DNA of 64,000 nucleotides from Impatiens glandulifera (GCF_907164915.1 NC_061867.1:46286242-46350241), one strand, 5' to 3'. Positions 34,411 to 46,630 are shown, counted from the first letter of the stretch. Made by a program: numbers and translations. The notes: generated from the sequence alone by a model not told the origin.

Positions 34411-35100
34411 ATGGATAGTCAAGATGATGATCCACATGCTCATCAAATTAATAAAAGAGGGAAAGGGAAGATTAGTAAAATAAGTTGGACGAACAAAAAA
34501 CAACAAGTTCTTATTTGAGCATTAAAAGATATTGTAAGCTTAGGAATGAAGACATATAACACATTTCAATTAGGATATTTAAATGTTTTGTACGACAAAA
34601 TGGTAGTTGCGTTTCCTAGTACTGACATACGCCCTACGCCACATATTGACTAAAAAATTAAGGTTTGGAAAAGAATATACACTACTATTGAACAAATGCG
34701 TACTTTATCAGGATTTAGATGGAATGATATAGACAAAAGCATTACTTGTGATGCTGATGTTGTTTGAGATCACATGTAAAGGTAAATTATTTTTAGTCAA
34801 TATTGCATTTAATTTTTTTAGTGTAGTTTTATATTTTATAAATTTTATTTTAACTAAGGTGATCCTAATGCACATGGACTGAGAGACAAAACTCTTCCAT
34901 TTTATGAGGATTAGGGTATTGTGTTTGGAAAAGATAGAGCGACTAAAGAATTTGATGAAGGGCCTACAGAAGCAATGATAACAGTGGATAATGAAGTTAG
35001 AAATGATGATATGGAGCATCAAGATGCTAAAAAAGAACCTCTAATGGGATCAGTAATACAAGAACTAGTAATGTGGAAGAAGGAAGAAAAGATAAAATAA
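34411..35100 (+). pseudogene. Harbinger Myb/SANT-like DNA-binding protein
   Basis: Starts MDSQDDDPHAHQINKRGKGK. It then shows the trihelix/Myb-like block ISWTNKKQQVLI, ALKDIVSLG, LGYLNVLYDKM, IKVWKRIYTTIEQM, LSGFRWNDIDK; an AT-rich intron (about 34780-34858); and the conserved tail DPNAHGLRDKTLPFYED followed by IVFGKDRATKEF. This protein normally works with the transposase to bind element ends. Stops interrupt it at about 34516, 34651 and 34765. Confidence 0.78.
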
Positions 35101-35407
35101 GTAAATTTGATCATATGATGGCATATATGAAGGTGTCACAATGAGATAATATTGTACAAAGGCATAAGAGAATTTAACTGTATTAGTTTCTAAACAAAGT
35201 TACCACCATGATTTATCAACGAAAAGAGTGTAAGTATGTGAAATGATTTAATGCCGACAGGTTATTGTTCATCGAAAGACTTTCTCATTTGACTAGTTAA
35301 GAAATAATAGAGTTGCAATACTTATTTTTAATAGTAAAGTATAACATGTCACTTTTATACTTGCAAAATATGCACTGTTGTATATTTTTTAGACCATTAG
35401 GTCATAT

Positions 35408-35563
35408 TTTTTTGGGGGAAAACGAATTAATCATGTAGCCCTCAAACACACATAACCATTTAACCAGACACAGAATTTGTCGTATGACGGGCTTGAACTC
35501 AGGACCTTAGGGATGAGAATATCCACATTTTATTGTCGCTAGGCTAAAAGAAGGGATAACAAA
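35408..35563 (-). mobile_element. tRNA-derived SINE, second copy
   Basis: Minus-strand copy of the family at 6139-6337. On the minus strand it reads 'tagcctagcgacaa' (A box region), then 'gagttcaagcccg' (B box), and ends in an A-rich tail (T-run at 35408). A perfect 10-bp target duplication TAGGTCATAT lies at 35398-35407 and 35564-35573. It is inserted in the Harbinger element. Confidence 0.85.
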
Positions 35564-36519
35564 TAGGTCATATTATATAGACATGTAGGCATATATAATA
35601 TTTTGATAATTATATAGTTTGTGGAACTTACAAATCATGTTATCAAGTTTAAATATAATATAATGTATCTATTTTATATAAAGAATTGTGTACAATAAAA
35701 TGAAGTTTATAGATATGTGAATGTGATATTGTTTTCTAACCATATGAAAATGAGATAATTAATTTGGTGTAACATATTTGCGTTTAATGATGGAGGAAGA
35801 ATATGACCCATAACTGTCACATGATTAACCACATCCAAGCATTTCTTTGTCCATTAATTTTTCATCCTTCACCTTATCAGTTGGTCATTTTGGTCTAGGA
35901 ATGATAAAAGATACAGATGAAACAACCCATTGTCGTTTACCGTTTGTGGTCATTTTTGTTCATTGTGACATAATCAATCAATGACATGTGGACTATATTT
36001 TTCTTATCATTTCTAAAACACACATGATGCGATAATTATCTAATAATTCTGTTATGATGCCACTTGATTTATGTAATCATATAATATTATTGTTATTTTA
36101 AAATATTCATATGATAATTAAATATTATTTTTATTAATTTAAATATAATTAATAATAAAAACTAAAATAAGATCAATATTAAATAATAATTAAAATAGTT
36201 TATATAAATGTAAGGGTAAAAGAGTCTTTTACTCTTTTTATTATATTTCTTATACCACCAACAAAACAAAAAATTATAAAACATATACAATTTATACATC
36301 TTTCATACTTCTAATCAAACACATGTAATCTATATAATTTATATATCTTAATACCCCATATAACTTATATCTCCTTACAGCTTGTATCCATATAAATAAT
36401 ATTACGTACCAAACGATATCTAAAAAAACAAATAAATGAACTGCGCTAAATGTATTTGAACTTAAAAATAAGTGTATGTGATAAAAATATGTAAATTTGA
36501 ATGTTATTGGTGACAGTTC

Positions 36520-36735
36520 AGGAGAAAATTGTCCCAAAAGTGTTTATATTCGGGATGTTTATGTTCCGAAAGTGTTCATATTCGGGACGGTTATGTCCCA
36601 AAAGTGTTCATCTTCATGATGTTATGTCCTGAATATGAACAATTTCGATAGAAAACATCCCGAAAATGTTAATATTCGGGACATAAACGTCTTGAATATG
36701 AATACTTTCGGGAAATTTTAATCTCAAATATGCAC
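36520..36735. repeat. Short direct and inverted 'tattcgggac' repeats
   Basis: About eight copies of gttcatattcgggac-like units in both directions (for example 'gtgttcatattcgggac' and 'gtcctgaatatgaac'), allowing a large hairpin. A related 'ttcgggac' motif occurs in the MITE near 54290-54370. Confidence 0.7.
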
Positions 36736-37580
36736 ATTTTCACTAGCTCCAACCAAAAATCTATTAAAAACTTAATTGCGAAACCCTAATCGCAAAACAC
36801 TTATCACTAAACCATAATTGCTAAATAAAATCATCCCAGAGATATACATTTTCGAGACACATCCAAATAAGAGCAGATCATGCATGTAGGAATATTCGGG
36901 ATTTTACATTTGAGTCTTTTCGATAGACTTGGTGAATGCAGTTTTACCCTCCTAAAACGAAGAGACATAGGAGACTTACCATTTTGAACGAAAAAGAAAC
37001 GAACAAAAAACGAAGAGAAGTGAAAATGAAGAGTAAAAACAAAAACGAAAATGAAGAGAAGAAACGAAAACAAACAGAAAATAATAGAAAGAAGAGACTT
37101 GAAGACTTACCTTTTCAAACTTTTAAGCTGCTGAAGAATGAAAAGACGTCGAAGAAATAGTTGGAATTGTTGATTGAATAAGAAGGAAAAAGACGTTGAA
37201 TAAATAGTTTGAATCATTGATTGAAGCAGAAGGAAGAAGAAGATGTTGAATAAGAGGTTTTGCCGAATAAATAGTTTGAAAGGAAGAAATCAATCGCCAA
37301 AAACGAAGAGATGGAGCTGAAGAGACGTCGAAGAAGGTATTAAAGAAAATAGAGTGAAAGAATGAAGGAAAATAAAGACAAAATATAAAAAAATATATAT
37401 ATATAATATCTTTTTTTTAAATGGTTGACGTGGGGCGACGTCATGATATGCCACGTCGAATTCGTGGTCTTGCTTTCATTGCCTCTATCATTTTTCTTTT
37501 CAAAAAGAGATAAAAAAATTAAATTTAAAAATAAATAAATTAAGATATAAAGAGAAATAACGTTGTAAAGCACAATGATT
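36736..37580. other. Purine-rich stretch without a gene
   Basis: A/G-rich on the plus strand (gaagaaacgaaaac, gaagaaggaaaaagac), giving short Lys/Arg-rich open frames with no family resemblance. A small inverted repeat 'gacgtggggcgacgtc ... gccacgtc' lies at 37426-37460. Confidence 0.4.
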
Positions 37581-38000
37581 AAAACTATTTTTAATTATTA
37601 TTTTAAAATATTTAAAAATATATAAGTTGAAATATTTATAAAATTAGTATATTATAATATTAAGTTTTTATATATTTTATATATTATTTTAAAAAAAAAT
37701 ATTTATTTTTTATTATATTAACAAGATGTGACATATCGTGCTAAAATAAAAGATGTAAAAGCATGTAAAGGCCGAACTTAATCATTTAAATAAGATATTT
37801 TAGATTATATTAATATTTGATTAATTTAATTTAAGTTCCCAAACTTTCCAAATAATATTATATAGTATCTTCCATGCATGTCTTATACTTTTTTTCCATA
37901 AATTAAGTCATAGTTATGATAAATACTTCTAATTAATAAAGTTAAATTTTTATATATAATAACTTATTTAATTTTTCAGTAAAAAATTATAAAACCTTTT
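37580..38000. repeat. Third, partial copy of the segmental duplication
   Basis: Resembles 50980-51550 (gaaatatttataaaatta, atcgtgctaaaataaaag, aatttaaataagatatttt.gatta, ccataaattaagtc, 'taacttatttaatttttcagt'). It has the same internal order as the copy at 50.6 kb, which makes it useful as an outgroup. Confidence 0.65.
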
Positions 38001-38199
38001 TGTTTATGATTTATAAATAAAAAGACCTAAAATAATGTATTTGTTCCAAATGCTCAATCACAGTATAACACTATTGAATTGGGGATAACTTGCATAATTA
38101 GAGCACACTATATATATATTGAAAAATTTTAGTGAAGATGAATATATTATTTTGTCACATTTTTTAACATTATGCCTTAAATAAGATATAATTTAATAT

Positions 38200-38870
38200 G
38201 GTGTCTATAAATAGGCAAAATAATTTCTTCATTATTTATTGAGAGAGAAGAGTTAAATAATTAAGAAAATAAAAAGTTTTCATCCATATATTTTTCACGA
38301 TACATATGTTCGTAATGTTATTATTACGAAGTTTTCCTGAAATTCATTCTGAAAAGTCTGTTGTCTAGAAGTTAATCGTTCTTTCTTTATGACTTACGAG
38401 TTCGATAACATAACGAGTAACGATTTTATTTTTTTTTATCTCTTTCCATCCTTAATTCTCAGGGCTTATTTAACCAAATTATGACTTAAATAAGCAAAAT
38501 GACTTCTTCATTATTTATTGAAAGAGACAAGAATTACATAATCAAGAAAACAAAAAGCTTTCATCTCTTGTTCTCTTCTTCTTCTTCTTCTTTATCTCTT
38601 TTCTGTTTATTATTGATCCTCAATTCTCAGGTCTCTTAAGCAATCTTTATATCAAGCTCCGGTGACCAATCTCATTCAACTAGTAGAAATGGTATTTAAA
38701 CTCTTCATTATTCATTGAAAGAAACAAGAATTACATAATCAAGAAAACAAAATACTTTCATCCCCTTTTCTCTTCATCATCTTTATTTCTTTATGTGTAT
38801 TTTGTAGAGAATCGTTATATCAAACTCCAGTGACCAATCTCATTCAACAAATGGAAATGGTAGCGATTAA
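38200..38870 (+). repeat. Tandem duplication of TGA intron-exon unit
   Basis: 'ttcttcattatttattgaaaga...aagaattacataatcaagaaaacaaa' occurs at about 38222, 38502 and 38701. The last two units each end in a TGA exon (38640-38691 and 38808-38859, SSGDQSHST-like and SSDQSHSTNG). The unit at 38330-38450 also carries a fragment similar to the LINE 3' end at 24790-24870. Confidence 0.72.
38640..38691 (+). pseudogene. Duplicated TGA exon remnant
   Basis: Reads IFISSSGDQSHSTSRN up to a GT donor at 38692. The residues are closer to the usual TGA sequence than those of the exon at 38808, but a TAA lies just upstream in frame. It is a tandem copy of the neighbouring exon. Confidence 0.65.
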
Positions 38871-40627
38871 AATCAAGAACCTTAAATGCATTAAATCAAG
38901 AACTCTATCTAACAAAGTAATAATTTGCAGGGGCACCATTAACGTTTGACATGGAATATGCTCGATGGCTTGAAGAGCAAAATGTGCACATGAATGATCT
39001 TAGATCAGCAGTAAATGTCTATACAAGTGATGCAGAAGTTCAAAGTGTTATTAATGATGTAATAGCACACTACAATGATATTTTCAGGCTCAAAGCCAAC
39101 GCAACAAAAGTAGACGTTTTACATATATTATCTGGCATGTGGACCACCCCTGCTGAGAGGTGTTTCTTGTGGTTGGGTGGCTTTCGTTCTTCAGAGCTTC
39201 TAAAGGTTAGACAGTTATAATAAGATGGTAGTAAGATGGTATATAATGTTGATTTCGATTATTGATTCTTTTAAGAAGTCTTAAGGGTTGTATTTCAACG
39301 CTTACAAACAACTCTTTTAAATGAGTAGATTATGTCAAAAATCCTAAACTACTTATAGATACAAGTTGAAGTCCACTAATAATTAAATAAACTATAATTA
39401 CATAAAACTATAAAAATAGTCGTTGACAATCAATTCTTAGACTCACATTTATGTGTGTTATATAGTGGGGTTAGTTATGTGTTATTTGAATAACCATTGT
39501 TTGGTTTGGGTTATGGAAAATGAGTTTAAATTTATGTAATTTTTGTAATAATATGAATATTTGATATATTTGTCAATTTTTGTTAGAAAGAATATTAATT
39601 GGAATTGGTATAGTGTAAACGGTACCTCGTGAGGAAGATGAATGAAAATAGAGAAAACCCGCAAAATGGTGGAATAACTATCCTTCACATTAAATAAACG
39701 GTGGTATAATCAAAGATCAAATTTCTCATTTGAATCAGACTGTTAATGCTGTAGTTTTTGTATGTTTTCTATTTTTTACTCATTTGTTTTAATCAAAATT
39801 AGGATTTGTGATTCTCTCCCACTTTTGAGTTTTTTAATAAAATGACATTAAGTCGTTTTATTTTAAAAAAATATCCTACCACATGTATAACTAGATGTAA
39901 TTCTTCTTATTCGAGCATTCTTCAATTTTAATTTAGAAATTTTCAATTTTTCAGATTCTGGTGAAGCGAATAGAGTCTTTGACAGAACATCAACGGGCTT
40001 CATTAAGGAATTTGCAGGATACTTCTCAGCAGGCAGAAGATACACTTTCTGACGGAATGGACGCTTTGCAACGATCTTTAGCACAGACATTGTCTGGTTC
40101 ATCTGGGAATGTTGCAAACTATATGGGTCAAATGGCTATGGCCATAAGGAAGCTAGGAGCACTTGAAGAATTTATACATCAGGTAATTGTTTTTCATTCT
40201 TATGATGCTGTCTTATACGACATCTTAACCTAACTTAATTAGATATATATTCATAATTTGTCCATGCGTATTCTCTTTCAAATTCATATTCAGACTCAAC
40301 TCCAACTCAATAAACTGTGTTTTCAAATTTGTCAAGGTTTTTATTTATTATGATTTTTTAAATTGTTTTGTCAAATAAATTGATGTTAATCTAGTTGCAA
40401 AACCATTATTGTTTGTCTATTATCCATATGTGATATGTTGTTTTGTCAAATAAATGTACTAATGGTGTCTTAAATTTGGTTAGGGTGACAACCTAAGGCA
40501 GCAAACCCTCCAACAAATGCATTGGATTTTAACTACTCGACAATCCGCTCATGCTCTACTTGCCATGCACGATTATTTCACCCATCTTCGCGCTCTAAGT
40601 TCCTTTTGGCTAGCGCGACCAAGATAG
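38808..40627 (+). CDS. TGA-type factor C-terminal region without bZIP (open, 4 exons)
   Basis: Exons 38808-38859 (RIVISNSSDQSHSTNGN), 38931-39205 (APLTFDMEYARWLEEQNVHM ... ILSGMWTTPAERCFLWLGGF), 39955-40182 (ILVKRIESLTEHQ ... NVANYMGQMAMAIRKLG) and 40484-40627 (GDNLRQQTLQQMHWIL ... WLARPR, TAG). All have GT/AG borders and compatible phases, giving an uninterrupted 232-codon frame. It covers the whole DOG1/TGA C-terminal domain. No basic-leucine-zipper exon is visible in the 700 bp upstream and no clear start codon opens exon 1; the first in-frame Met is at 38951. Many normally fixed residues have changed (AIRKLG, EEFIHQ, FTHLRALSSFW). Either a truncated pseudogene or a DOG1-only protein. Confidence 0.68.
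39700..39872 (+). mobile_element. LINE 3'-tail fragment in TGA intron
   Basis: 'ttttttaataaaatgacattaagtcgtttt' at about 39830-39862 matches the LINE end at about 31665-31695, and the part before is likewise T-rich. It ends in an A run. The 5' limit is uncertain. Confidence 0.5.
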
Positions 40628-40889
40628 TGAAAATGCGTTTTAGTATTGCTAGCTGACCAACCTAGTTGGAATGTAGTTTCCATAATTTTATTTTGTTTCA
40701 AGTGTTTATAAAAACAGAAATACATAATAGAGAGAAGAATTATCAAATGATTTGGAGAAAATATTGAAACTTGAGTTAGTATATTATAATTCAACAATTT
40801 GGTTTTATGATGGATTGTATATAGAGCACAAGAAACTAAAAACTCATTCCTAAATACATGGAAATTGTATCTCTAATACTTGTGTAAAA

Positions 40890-42330
40890 TTTGGTTGAAA
40901 AATAGTTGAAAGCATTTTCACATTCTTTTGAAAATGATGAATTTTCATTCAATCGAAATAAATATCAATATTATATTTATAAAAAAAATTATAAGTCACA
41001 ACATTATTACTATCATTTAAATAAATAACAATCAAACATTAAATAAATATATTGCAAAAATGTTATATATTTTGTCCACCTTAAATTTGTTCCTTTATAA
41101 TTAACTATACTATGAAATCTTCTATTCTATATGACTAATTTATAATAACAATTTTATAAACTTTTATTTTTGCACTATGTTGGTACTAATTAACAATATG
41201 ATGCTTCTTTTTATTTTTTACATTTATCCTAGTAGGTTAAATGAGTTTTTTGTTATTCCTTAAACTAGATACCTAGTATTATGTATAATAAACTATCAAA
41301 TTTAAAATATGGTTAATTAACTAACTCTTAATTAAGGAAGTTTTAATAATTAATATTTATAGAAATAAATTGAGTATCATCTTAATTTGTGATTTGGTAT
41401 TATTATATTTAAGAAATTTGTAATATTATTTATAGAAAAAAAAAGTAATTAATTTCAACCTATATATATAATTGTTAGATTGTAAATTGAGAAGAAAGAA
41501 AAATCATATTGGAGAAGCACCAAGTAAGAATTAAGGTACGATGATAATAAATGGGTTCCAATTAACTCTTTATTTCCTTTTAATACTGTACGTATTTATA
41601 TTTCTCTAGTTAAGACTTAGGATATGGATATATATTGATTTTTATGAACATGAAAATATTAGAGTAATTTATTTGAAAATATGTGTTTTAATTAATGTAT
41701 TGAAACTCACATGTTTATTATTGTTTTTCTAAAAAACTACAAACTCATCTCGAGAAGTCATTTGATGTTGATGAATGTAATCTGATTTCTTCAATGCCTC
41801 ATAGAATTAAATCAATAAAATCACAACAGTATTATTGATAACTATTAGAATAGAGAAAAAGAATGTATGGGATGATATATTGAATTTTATAAATTATGTT
41901 TAATATATAAACCTTAGGTTATAATATCTTATAGATATATTATTATACATTATTGTTATAATGTATAAAATAATGAAAATGTAAAGTGAGACTAGTGATA
42001 GTTTGATTAATGTATAAATAGAGGATCACAAGGCAACATTGAAACTGTTTATCCAGTTTTACTTCTTTTAAGGCACTGCGAACAATTAAAATGTCGAAAA
42101 AGAGGAAACAAGTGACAATGAAAGGGATGCAATTAAAGTTACTTTGTTTAATTGAGACTATGATTTTGAGGACTAATTTGGTGTGCCTCAATGTTAGGTA
42201 CAAAAAAAAGGAAGAAATATATGTGCGATTGTTTGTTTGATTCAAAAAGACATTAAATCACATAATGGTGAATATGTCAATCAAATCGTATTATTATGCA
42301 ATTGTCAACTAAATTGTTACGAGATCATAT
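40890..42330. other. AT-rich intergenic DNA
   Basis: 40905-41030 is a copy of the repeat at 19665-19790. Otherwise I see no gene. Confidence 0.45.
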
Positions 42331-45000
42331 AATGTTGTAGATGTCAAAGATATTACGTGATCTTTACCTTAAATGTGAATTCTAAAAGCCTATATATATA
42401 AATTGTAAACGAGAAGAGTGATGTGAGACTAAAACCTAAAACAAACAGAGAGAGTTAGAGTTTGTAATCTCTATTATAACTCTATTAAATCGATTCTCCG
42501 AAAGCAATGCGTAGAACATTTTTGGTCCGAAACTGGGTAAAACTCTTGTATTTTTATTTCGTTCTTTCTTACTTTTACGCTATTGTTTTGCATTCCGCTA
42601 TGGTTGTTATTATTTTGATTAATCACCACAAACTAGTATTAGAGCCAAGTTGGGCTAAGGCAGTCGTGGTTCGATTTTTTGGTGAGTTTTTTTTCTTGAT
42701 TCGGTGAATTGTTTTGAAGATTTAAGATGGGATCATCTTCTAGGGTTGATATCGAGAAGTTTGATGGGACGAAGGACTTTGGATTGTAGAAGATGAAGAT
42801 GAGAGCACACTTAAGCAACATGGGAGTTGCTAAAGCACTCGAGGGGGAATCGCAATTATCGGTCTCGATGGACGCGGAGAAAAAGATGGAGGTGTTGGAA
42901 CGGGCCTATAACACCTTGATTTTTAGTCTTAGTGATAAGGTGATGCGAGAGGTTGTTAGTGTCACGACGACAATAGATGTGTGACTTCAGTTGGAGTATT
43001 TGTATATGACTAAGACATTATATATCGTCTCAGATCTACATCAAGTAGCGATTCTTCAAGTTTAGAATGGCTGAGGGGAAGGACTTGTAAACGCATCTCG
43101 ACAATTATGTCAAGATTCTCCTTAATTTGGAAAACATCGAGAACAAATACAAGGATGGGGATAAGGCGTTGATGTTTTTGAGTTCTTTACCAAAGTCGTA
43201 TGAGACGTTTCAATGTTGAGGGTAAGCTCCTCCCTCCCATGATCTTCATTCTTCTTATCCTCAATAATGTGATGAGTGCGTTGAGATAGAAGGACCAAAA
43301 TAAGAAGAATGAAGATAAAAATGTAAGTGGAGATGGATTTTTGGTTCGAGGGAGAACCGAGAGGAGAGACAATAAAAACAAGAAGAAGAGGCGTTTAAAG
43401 TCTCTCGGGAAGAAATCTACTAAGGTCTACAACTGTGACAAGGAGGGGCACTTTAAGCGAGATTGTCCAGATTTAAGTAATGACAGGAATAAGAGAGGAG
43501 AAGCAGCGGTTGCTTAACAGGTAAAAAATGGGTACGAAAGTGTGGACGTTCTCGCCGTCTCCTCTAATCAGTCCGACAAGCGTTGGATTATGGATTCCGG
43601 GTGTTCGTTCTATATGACACTTAAAAAGAGTTAGTTTGAGACATATGAGAAGATTTCGGTGGGTGAGATTTTGTTGGGTAACAACAAGTCTTGCAGTGTG
43701 ATGGAAATCGAAATAGTGCGTTTGAAGACGCATGATGGAATCGAGAGGGTATTGATAGATGTAGGACACGTCTCCGACCTTGGGAGTAATTTAATCTCTC
43801 TCGGTTCACTAAACTAACTTGGTTTTGCATGGAAGGGTGAGAAGAACGTATTGATGGTCACAAAGGGTTCGCTAGTGATAATGAGAGGTGTGCGAGAGAA
43901 GAGTATTTATGTCTTTCAATGCAACACTTTGGTTGGTGATATAGCGACAATGGTGGAGCCTCGATATATATCGTCCACGAGTCTATGGCATAAGAGATTG
44001 GGGCACGTGAGCGAGAGGGGTTTGAAGGAGCTGAGTAAGAGAGGCTATTTTGGCAAGGAGAAACTTGATAATTTGGAGTTTTGCAAGAAGTGTATATACT
44101 GTAAAGCTACAAGGGTGACGTTTGGATGGTTGGTTGAGGTGACTCAGGAGACACTCAGTTATGTTCACTCAGACTTATAGGAGAGGCGAGGAATGTAACT
44201 CCAGGTGGAGGTTGGTACTTTATCACATTCATTAATGATTGTTCGCATGAGATTTGGGTATACATTTTGAAGCACAAGAATGAGACATTTGCTAAGTTCA
44301 AGGTGTAGAAGAAGATGATAGAGACTCAAACCGGAAAGAAGGTTATAAAGCTCTAAATAGATAATGTTTTGGAGTACCTAAACGAGAAGTTCAATTAGTT
44401 TATCAAGGAATAATGGATTGTTCGTCACTAAATTGTCCGACAAACACCGCAACAGAATGGCTTGGCGGAGCGAATGAACATAACGTTACTTGAGCGTGTC
44501 TAGTGTATGTTGTTTGAGGTCTGTCTACTGAAGCGGTTTTTTGGTGAGACGGTTAACATTGTGGCTTATCTTATTAATCGTTGTCCATCGACGGCATTAG
44601 AATGCAAGACACTGGAAGCAATTTGGAATAGAGCTCCTCCAAAACTCGACAACTTGAAAGTGTTTGGATGTGTGACTTACATGCACCAACGGGATGAAAA
44701 GCTTGATCTAAAGCGAAGAAGTGTATGTTTGTTGGATACTCTAAGGGAGTAAGATGGTTGAAAACTGTTTTACAAGAACGAGGAGATGAACAAGTGCATC
44801 ATTAGCCATGGCGTGCTCTTTAGCAAAACCGAGTCATGGAGGAGATCATGGCAAAAATAAGTGATTGCAAGTAGAGGTAGGACAATGCCTACTAAATGGA
44901 GATGGGTTTTTAATGCAATCAAGATTGAAAGTCACTCAAGTGGAGAATTGTGTTGTGATGCTAATTTTCATTATAGGGTATAGGTTGCTTTGTGCTATGG
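42330..45000 (+). mobile_element. Truncated Ty1/copia relic
   Basis: 5' LTR-like DNA ends near 42628 ('caccaca') and is followed by a worn primer site 'tagtattagagcc'. Gag starts at 42727 (MGSSSRVDIEKFDGTKDFG), then MRAHLSNMGVAKALEGE. A damaged zinc knuckle (VYNCDKEGHFKRDCP, first Cys lost) lies near 43428. Protease WIMDSGCSF is at about 43584. LWHKRLGHVSERGLKELS with CKKC (about 43985-44100) is the pre-integrase finger. The integrase core reaches NRCPSTALECKT (about 44580) and FGCVTYMHQRDEK. A scrap of reverse transcriptase (KWRWVFNAIK, about 44895) is the last part. Many stops; the 3' half and 3' LTR are missing. Confidence 0.82.
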
Positions 45001-45500
45001 TTTTATGTTATAGGAATCCTAGAACAAGATGTTAACGCAATTAAGATCTAAAAAATAAAATCAGACTTACATCTTTTCTAAAAAAAATATACAAAGACAA
45101 GTGGAATGCATGACTTATTTCATTTATTGATGATTGTTCCTTATTATTAATTAAAATTTGACTTTATAAACAAAATAAAATGATTATTATTATTATTTTT
45201 TTTTTTGTTATAGATGAATTATTTTTAAAGATAAATGTGCAGTTAAAACGGTAAAATTATAAAAATTGATGAAATACAATTAATAAATAACATTTTAAAT
45301 ATTTTAATAAAAATAATAATTTAAATATATATATATATATAATAATGAGTCTAAATATAAATAAATAAATTTTAAAAAATAAAAAATTAAATTGAACTCA
45401 AATAGTAAATTCTAATACTAAGTGGAACTTTTTCTCAACCTATAAATCTAATAATTATATATATAGGTTCAAGTTAATTACTATTTTTTTTATAAATAAC
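45000..45500. other. AT-rich intergenic DNA
   Basis: Low-complexity A/T sequence between the copia relic and the histone inverted repeat. Confidence 0.5.
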
Positions 45501-45894
45501 ATTCTTAATAAAAGATATAAGCAAATCACAATAATATTACACCTTTTTAAAATTAACGACAACTAACTATATTTTTATTATCCATTATAACACATAATAT
45601 ATAAATAAAGCTATAAAATTTATAAAATAAAGTATGAAAGTGTTAGTTTTTGATAATTAAATTTGTAATATGTATTACGTTAACATTAATAAATATTTTT
45701 CTTTTTAACTAGTTTTTATAATTTATGAATAAAGTATTATTATAAATTAAATTATAATATTATTTAATAATTTATTAAATATCTTCGAAATATTTGTAAT
45801 CTATTAGTCATTAACAAGAATAGATTAGAAATAAATAAAAAATATAGGGCAAAATAAAAGTTTATAAGATTGTTAATATAAGCTCAGTACTATT

Positions 45895-46036
45895 TCCTCA
45901 TTGGTCCACAAGCCTTTACACGGATCGATAGTAAACACTATCCACTGTCGGATGATGAGATATTATCTACGGTCCAGAACCCATCTCCCGCTCCCCCGCA
46001 AAAGTATCAATCTTTACACTGCCCCCAATATATAAA
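45895..46036 (+). promoter_or_regulatory. H2A.W promoter elements
   Basis: TATATAAAC (46029-46037) lies about 57 bases before the ATG. A CCAAT box in reverse (cattggtcc, about 45899) and CACGGATCG (45919-45927), close to the plant histone octamer CGCGGATC, lie upstream. The same elements occur in the mirrored gene. Confidence 0.65.
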
Positions 46037-46092
46037 CAGAAACCCATAAAATAAAATGAATAGCATTTGATCTTGATTGCAAAGTAAAAGAG

Positions 46093-46630
46093 ATGGAAAC
46101 CACCACCGGAATAGCAAAGAAGGGCGCCGGAGGAAGAAAGGGAGGTGATTCAAGGAAGAAATCGGTGACTAAGTCCATAAAGGCCGGTCTTCAATTCCCC
46201 GTCGGTCGTGTTGGTCGTTACTTGAAGAAGGGAAGATATGCTCAACGAGTTGGGTCCGGAGCTCCGGTGTACTTGGCCGCAGTTCTTGAGTATCTGGCAG
46301 CTGAGGTATATTCTCGATCTAAATCTCTGGATCTAGTATCTGTTTTATGGGTTTGATTTGAATTTGTGTATTCTGTTATGGGTTTAGGTTCTTGAGTTAG
46401 CTGGTAATGCAGCGAGGGATAACAAGAAGAATAGGATCATTCCAAGGCATCTTCTGCTTGCGGTGAGGAATGATGTTGAATTGGGGAGGTTGCTATCTGG
46501 AGTTACCATTGCTCACGGCGGTGTTCTGCCAAATATTAACCCTGTTCTTTTGCCCAAGAAGAATGACAAGGCATTGAATGAAGGGAAATCTCCATCCAAG
46601 GCAACCAAATCTCCCAAGAAATCAGCTTAG
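46093..46630 (+). CDS. Histone H2A.W
   Basis: Exons 46093-46305 and 46388-46630 (GT at 46306, AG at 46386-46387) encode 151 residues. N terminus [18 protein letters not shown]; histone fold from [20 protein letters not shown] through [20 protein letters not shown] and [19 protein letters not shown] to [15 protein letters not shown] tail with two SP(S/K)K-type motifs ending TKSPKKSA. The KSPKK tail marks the H2A.W class, which marks plant heterochromatin in the nucleosome. The acidic patch is mostly kept, but ND(V)ELG has Val where Glu is usual. The intron after LAAE is at the family's normal place. The gene is complete and looks functional; a near-identical inverted copy lies 2.8 kb away. Confidence 0.95.

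Larger units (their letters stand above)
30724..36420 (+). mobile_element. PIF/Harbinger DNA transposon, complete but decayed
   Basis: 5.7 kb flanked by TAA target duplications (30721-30723, 36421-36423), the 3-bp TWA preference of this superfamily. The ends are imperfect inverted repeats: GACTTTGTTTAGTTGTAAGT on the left, GATATCGTTTGGTACGTAAT when the right end is reversed. It contains the two genes of the superfamily in the same direction: transposase (32865-34010) and Myb/SANT-like protein (34411-35100). It carries later passengers: a LINE 3' fragment, a tandem array and a SINE. All coding parts have stops. Confidence 0.82.

Noticed and set aside
36936..37160. Lys/Arg-rich open frame resembling a nuclear-type basic protein
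   Set aside because: A purine-rich tract gives such composition by chance; there is no domain, no splice structure and no conserved word.
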